From the NCBI RefSeq assembly GCF_037975245.1, contig NC_092574.1, forward strand, positions 17,213,213 through 17,277,212: 64,000 nt of DNA. Direction: 5' to 3'. A program made the translations under genes and the position numbers. This document shows, one piece after another, positions 58,338 to 64,000 of the stretch. How positions within the stretch are numbered: the stretch's first letter is position 1; the number at the start of each line of letters is the position of its first letter. The DNA comes from Apostichopus japonicus (Eukaryota; Echinodermata; Holothuroidea; Aspidochirotida; Stichopodidae). The notes under the pieces are model-generated. The model saw only the letters and a program-made list of their open reading frames with translations. It had not been told where the DNA came from and searched no databases.

Positions 58338-61300
58338 TGTGCTGGTGTTTCCTTTAGTAATATGTCATCATGTACATAATGATAGTGTTTTTAATTGGCT
58401 AACTGCTTCTCTTGGATAGGTGAAGCAAATCTAGTCTTAAAATGCAGTCACAGAGATTAAACATTTCCGTGGAGACCAAAGATTGTATCATGTTTAAGTG
58501 GGTTTGCTGTACAGAGAGGAAGACCAAATGCAGGAAAGTTGTTGAATCTGCCAGGGGGGAGGGAGGGGGGTACACACTTTTAAGGGCAGCGAGACATGTA
58601 ACTTTTGATTTGAGGAAGACCACTAAATCACCTCAAAATGTCCCAACAAAGTGGACCTGCTGCGCATTCTGTACCACAATTTAAGATTAGAATTGTTTGA
58701 TTTTTTTTAAATGGCACTGTTTAAAAACAATTTTGTTTTTAAATTTTTCAACAATATTTCACTTTCTAAATAACAAAAGGGCATGTTTTTTATTACAAAA
58801 ATGGCAAAAGAGTACTTTTCATTAACAAAAAGGAGCACTCCTAAAGGACACTTTGAAGGGTTGTCATAACACTGGGGGAACCCCCTGTCTCCTCATCTCC
58901 CCTCCCCCATCTCCCCTCCACTGGAAGAGACACTGTGATGGAACTGAAGTGGAATGCAATACATACAGAGGAGGCACCTACTGAATGCCAAAAACTACCT
59001 TTGCTAATTATTATAATTATTGAGTTTTTGAAACATTTCAAAGGATTCTACAAATGGAAGACATACACAGAATTGGCTGGCGCTGTGAACTCCTTTTAGA
59101 ATAAAAGATTGGCTTCCTGGATGATTATTTTAGGCTTTTTAGACTTGTTTGGTATTCTTCTATAAAGGCTGTATTTGTCTGATTCTTCCTCTCACATGGA
59201 TTAAGGCCTGGAGTGAGGAAACTTTGTCAGACCAATGATGGATGAGAGAAGTCGAGTGGGTATTCTTGCAATCAAGGGTTGGTCGAGGAAAGAGAGATTC
59301 AATTGGGCAATTACAGCATGCTGGAAATTGGGGGTTTAATGGAAAGGCCCTGGGGGGGGTGGGGGAGAGGGGTCAGAAATTTGATTGGATAAGATTTAGA
59401 GATAAAGGGGAATAGTGTTGTTGACACACTGCTAGCCATGAACAGGAGGATAAATCAGCCTTTATTGGTCAATACAATGGTTATACTTTTTTCCATCACT
59501 TTGTCCTTGTCTTGTGCCGGTGTGCATCTTCAACCAGGTAGTTTTGTATTTTTCTTTTAAATAAAGAGAAAATATAATTTCTCCTTTTCAATGTACCAAG
59601 CAACAAGTGCAATAGTTGTTTTATTACTTATTTGCAATATATCTGTAGTATGTGAGTGCACAATTTTTTTTTTTAGCCACAGCTGCTTTTTCTGTTATTT
59701 CCTTTGACTATAAATATTGAAGAGAAGAGACTTCAAGAGTTTCATATTAATCTTTCGGATATAATTGCACCTTTTCTGCATAATGAGTTAATGCTGAACA
59801 TGATGGCACAGTCGTGTTATCTTGAAAATCAGCCGGAATTTTGATGTATGGATCTCAATTGTCGCTATAGCAACAACATGCATCTTTTATTCAGCTATGG
59901 TGATTACAAAAGCTTTGCAAGTATTTCCAGCTCTAAAAGTGACATCAGATTTAAACTAATGCCAAACCAAGGCCTGAGAACAAACACGCTCAAGTTTACC
60001 TTCAAATACAGTAAATAAGGTACAGTATCTAGGTTTCATCAAAATGATACAAATTTGTGTATTCATAAAGTTGAATCTTCAGGTGCAATAATTTATTGGG
60101 TTTGGGAAGTAACTTAAATGTCAATAACTAAGACATTGCCAAAGTTTTGTACTTCAACATGGTTGTTAACTTCAGCATGATAGATACCATATAATATAAC
60201 TTCAGAAACAGTCGATGCGGATAGGCTGTGATTTCATTTACATACATAATGTTAAACATGTATTTTAAAACATAATGATTGTTACAATATATGATCATGA
60301 TGTGACTTTAAAGGTTAGCTGTATTGACCCCAAATATGCTAGATTTTCAAAATATGGTCACCTTTAGTCAAAATTCTTATACTGTTTTCATTACCACCTT
60401 GGAGGATTTACCTCACTGGGATATTCAGTAATCTTGTGTGTTCATTTAGAATGTATGACAACCATTTGGAGGGTAAACACCTCCAGGAAAGTGCTTTTTG
60501 AAAACTTCTAGCAATCATAGCATGCTATAATTTGGGGCCTATACAGACTACCTTTAACAGTAACATACCTGGCATACCATTTGGGGCTTCCAGAGATTTG
60601 TACTTATGTTGATGTTTATGAAGAAAGTTCACAAAAAATAAATCATAAAAAACTAATAAAAACATGAAGATAAACTGGCTTGTATTTTCTGCTTTAATCT
60701 ATTCATGTTTTCTTCAAAATTCTGCATTTAATTTTAATACATGTAGTATTAAGTGCTATACAACGATGTAAATGAACACAAGGCAGTGAATTTTCCAAAA
60801 TTAAACAAGAACAAAATGTCTTATATCTGAAAAGAATGATATTCATCTTTAAATGTCATCATAAAAATAACATATTTACAAGCATAAATATTCCAGAACA
60901 TATCAAAAGATGCTTTACGGTTTTATAATCAGTTTCAGCATTCTTCTTGTGCACCCATTTCGTAGCTAACAGATTGGCATTGATAATTCGTACAGAGAAT
61001 TCATAGCATGGCACAACCATCCCATGACGGTCCCATGTCATGAAATTCACATGAACCAGCAAAAAACAGGCCATTTGAAACAGCTACACATCGTCAATAA
61101 CATGAACATGTTTGACTCTCCTCCCTGTGGCACAAAACACCACCATCCCCTCCTAACCCCCCCCCCCCTCCAACCATCCTCCAGTATCATACGTTTAATA
61201 TCGTGGTAAACTATAAATGTGTTTTCATCCATTTTAAGATTACAAGCACTACGAGTACATGTGTTAGAATTGTATTCATGTAAAGTTTTGTGGATATAGA

Positions 61301-64000
61301 ACATGAGAAAAGATAAACTGCATATTATGAGGATCAGAAATGCCCGCCTGAAGCATAATAGAATGGACGTATATCCCTGACAGGTTAATATTACCCTGGT
61401 AACACTACCATGGTAACAGCATGACCTGGTAGAAATCACCACAACTACTATACTCATCTGCAAGTTTGAAGTAACGATCAATTCCGATGGAAGACGAGAG
61501 AGAAAGGTGAATAAATTCATGACCCGACAAGATACAATTCTAGAATATAATTATCTGTGTCTTAGAAATGGTGGAGATAGGCACCAAGAAGAAAAAACAA
61601 AATATATATTTCAATGATGTTTCCATTCCAGATTGTAAATAAAGCTAGACTCTTTGTTTTCTTGTATATATGAAATATTATTGGTGGGCAGCAATATAAT
61701 GAAAATGGCAAAAAAACTTCCGGGCAGCAGTGTACACAAGTAAATGTAGCATAAAATTTTAAACAGATATGAACCAATCAATTCAAAACCATATCTGTGC
61801 TAAATAAATAAACTCTTGAATCAAATCCTCACACAAATGTCTCCCTACTTTCTGCTTTTAATTACACAAGTCATCACTGTATCCTCCTACTGTCAAAACT
61901 TCAAATTGACATCTTTTTCCACTTCAAACAGCCACCTACTGTACCTGCAGAAGTTATGCGTTCTAATTGGTTTTCTCCTTAACACCAACAAGTATGCAAT
62001 ATTAACGGTGATAACAGTACTTGAAGACAGATTTCTTGCATTGTTAACTCCCCACAGAAAGCCATTAGCAGTATAGTGTGTGTGTGCCCTGATAATACAA
62101 GCCATCGCCGTTTTAACGGTCTTGACTACAAAGCCTCCTATAACATGAGGTAGAGATATTGAATATGTAGATATAAAAAGAATCTATTTCTTTTAATTAT
62201 ATACGAGTAAGTACAGTAACATTTGCTCCGACACTGTTGTTAACTGTGATATAAACTCTGTTCAATTCTGCAATAAATATCCTTGCTGTGATACAATGTG
62301 GTTAAGTCTGGTTGGCTTCATTTTATGTAATTGATTTTTTTTCTTTCTAACTGTATATTGAAATAAAGCATAAAGACAGAAAAAAAAAAACTAATCTTGA
62401 AAGATACCATATTCATATATTGACTTGTAGCAAATAAATGCTACAGTAAGTGCACCAGTTCTAGTAAAATTGATTTTAACAACATTACAAGTTGTCATGT
62501 ATAGCACTTCGATATCTGTTAATTAGTCAGAGACCAGATCCTGTTTAATCCTGACATATGGTACATGTACATATCGTACTGTCCTACTCACTGTAATACA
62601 ATGTCAAATATGTCCGACTCCCTTTTCGTTACCAAACAGCAGACCAGACACAGGTAACGTATGATTTAATTAAGTTCATCAATATCTCAACTAGTCAGCA
62701 TCTGCAGTTTATTTCTAATAAACAATATACTTGTTCAAGGAGGAGATATACAACAAAAAATATTGTGAACCTGTGATGTTAATGCCTGTTACAAACGACA
62801 TCTTAAAACACCTCAAGGCTAACATTAAAGTAGTTTGCTGTATATACCCTTAAAATTGGGAATTTAACAAACTTGTTGTAGTTTCTTCCGTGCCAATAGT
62901 ACTAAGCAAACATGTTATTTGCTCCTTAAAGCAGACACTATCATTCCGTTACATAAGGCACTTATCTCACTGGGTAAAATCATGCACTTCAAACAATCAC
63001 GAGAAAAATTGAACATTTTTTAATTGGCTTTTCTAAATAAGTGTTTACTAGATAAAAGGACACAATTCGATCGATTGTTTCTTATTAACTAATCTACTTA
63101 GATGTATTAGGATGAATTTCCAAACAATATAAAATGAAAACCTAAATTGATTTAAATACAACAAAAGTGAATCAATATTTTCGTTCTATGGCAAAATTGG
63201 AGTCGATTCCTCCTTAATTAGTAATAATGCTATTGTGTCCTTAATACTGTAGTTGTCACAAACTTTATGCAAAGTCTCAAATCTCCCAGGTTACAAAAGT
63301 GATGTAACTTCAGGCTTCTCAATAGTGGGAAGGAAGAATTCATTCAGGTAAAAATGGCATTAATTTAAATAATGCTGTGTTGGAGGTTTCCCTTCCATGA
63401 CCGGCTGTAACCTAGGCAACATAAATGCTTAGCTGTGGATAATACACAGCACATGCTCACAACATGGAGTTTTTGCAGAGTTTGGAACAAATTCACATTC
63501 AAACAAATAAACGTTAACATTATACATAACTACAGATGAATTAAAGTTGAGTAATGTGTGCAAAGGAAAGAACCTTGATATTGCATGTCACACCAACAGT
63601 ACACCTAACAATGTACAAACAGCATTATGCAGCACCAAAATAACACATTAAACTGTAAAAAGAAATAATGTTTATTAAACAGTTTTAGAACCGAAATTTA
63701 GGATCAATGTGGACAAAGAAATATTAAAATAATAATAATTAATCATAATAATTTAAGTACGAAATAAACCAATACACTGACAAAGTGAAAAGGAACATAA
63801 TACTGAAGGATACTTTTCAGTTTAAACGTGGGAAACTATGGGCCCTACAGTAAGACTATAAATAAACAGCACTTAATCGCAGTGGATGACAAGAATAAAA
63901 TATTTCAACACGACAAAATGCAAATTAAATGTGGCAAACTTAAATGGCAAGGCTTAAATAGATAGTATCAAACAAGAAAATGTGGACAGGGAAGATATTG
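58338..64000. other. CLC 3' flank / intergenic; no gene supported
   Basis: AT-rich sequence without a recognisable exon series on either strand. Candidate plus-strand poly(A) signals are AATAAA at 59560-59565 and 62362-62367; the latter precedes an A-rich run (62381-62390). A poly-C tract lies near 61158. Several ORFs of 60-157 codons occur, but none shows conserved motifs I know. Regulatory DNA of an adjacent gene beyond the window cannot be excluded. Confidence 0.5.
59560..59565 (+). terminator. Candidate poly(A) signal for the CLC gene
   Basis: AATAAA within TTAAATAAAGAG, about 1.65 kb after the stop codon, is the first canonical signal found after the minisatellite. The site at 62362-62367 is a more distal option. 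Usage is inferred. Confidence 0.4.

Noticed and set aside
61047-61520. 157-aa minus-strand ORF with a hydrophobic stretch (SILLCFRRAFLILIICSL), possible type II membrane protein
   Set aside because: No recognisable domain after the hydrophobic part, its end runs through a poly-C tract, and there are no supporting neighbouring exons.

Overview
The window is animal nuclear DNA. Genes are split by many short-exon GT-AG introns, spacers and introns are AT-rich, and they carry hAT-type miniature transposons, tRNA-derived SINEs, a dead LINE fragment, minisatellites and poly-C/poly-G tracts. The recurring AGGCCTA-type words and the gene content suggest a marine deuterostome, most likely an echinoderm (perhaps a sea cucumber); that placement is inference. 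Gene models were built by hand from splice sites, reading phase and recalled vertebrate homologues. Every exon joins in phase.

Layout. (1) 604-27663, plus: a complete 29-exon DHX9 / RNA helicase A gene (1261 aa), with two dsRBDs, the MTAD tryptophans, a DEIH helicase core and an RGG tail. Its introns hold most of the repeats in the first 27 kb, including an unusual set of four related short palindromes at 5110-5573. (2) 29918-33168, minus: a complete 4-exon XPNPEP3 mitochondrial Xaa-Pro aminopeptidase (501 aa), tail-to-tail with DHX9; 76% of it lies in one exon. (3) 35445-39090, plus: a 6-exon gene for an uncharacterised 266-aa protein with a Ser/Thr-rich N-terminus and two CxxC pairs, head-to-head with XPNPEP3. 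(4) 39091-43647: spacer with an unassigned minus-strand ORF and an inactivated non-LTR reverse-transcriptase tail. (5) 43648-57914, plus: a complete 18-exon CLC-3/4/5-type endosomal Cl-/H+ exchanger (788 aa) with gating and proton glutamates, two CBS domains and one intron with U12-type signals. (6) 57915-64000: the CLC 3' flank, opening with a 62-63-bp minisatellite; no further gene could be supported.

The four genes have unrelated cellular roles (RNA unwinding, N-terminal peptide trimming, unknown, endosomal acidification), so this is an ordinary animal gene neighbourhood, not a functional cluster. The items most worth a second look are the palindrome array in the DHX9 intron, the U12-type CLC intron, a hammerhead-like RNA motif in an XPNPEP3 intron, the hAT MITE pair with target-site duplications, and the uncharacterised CxxC gene.
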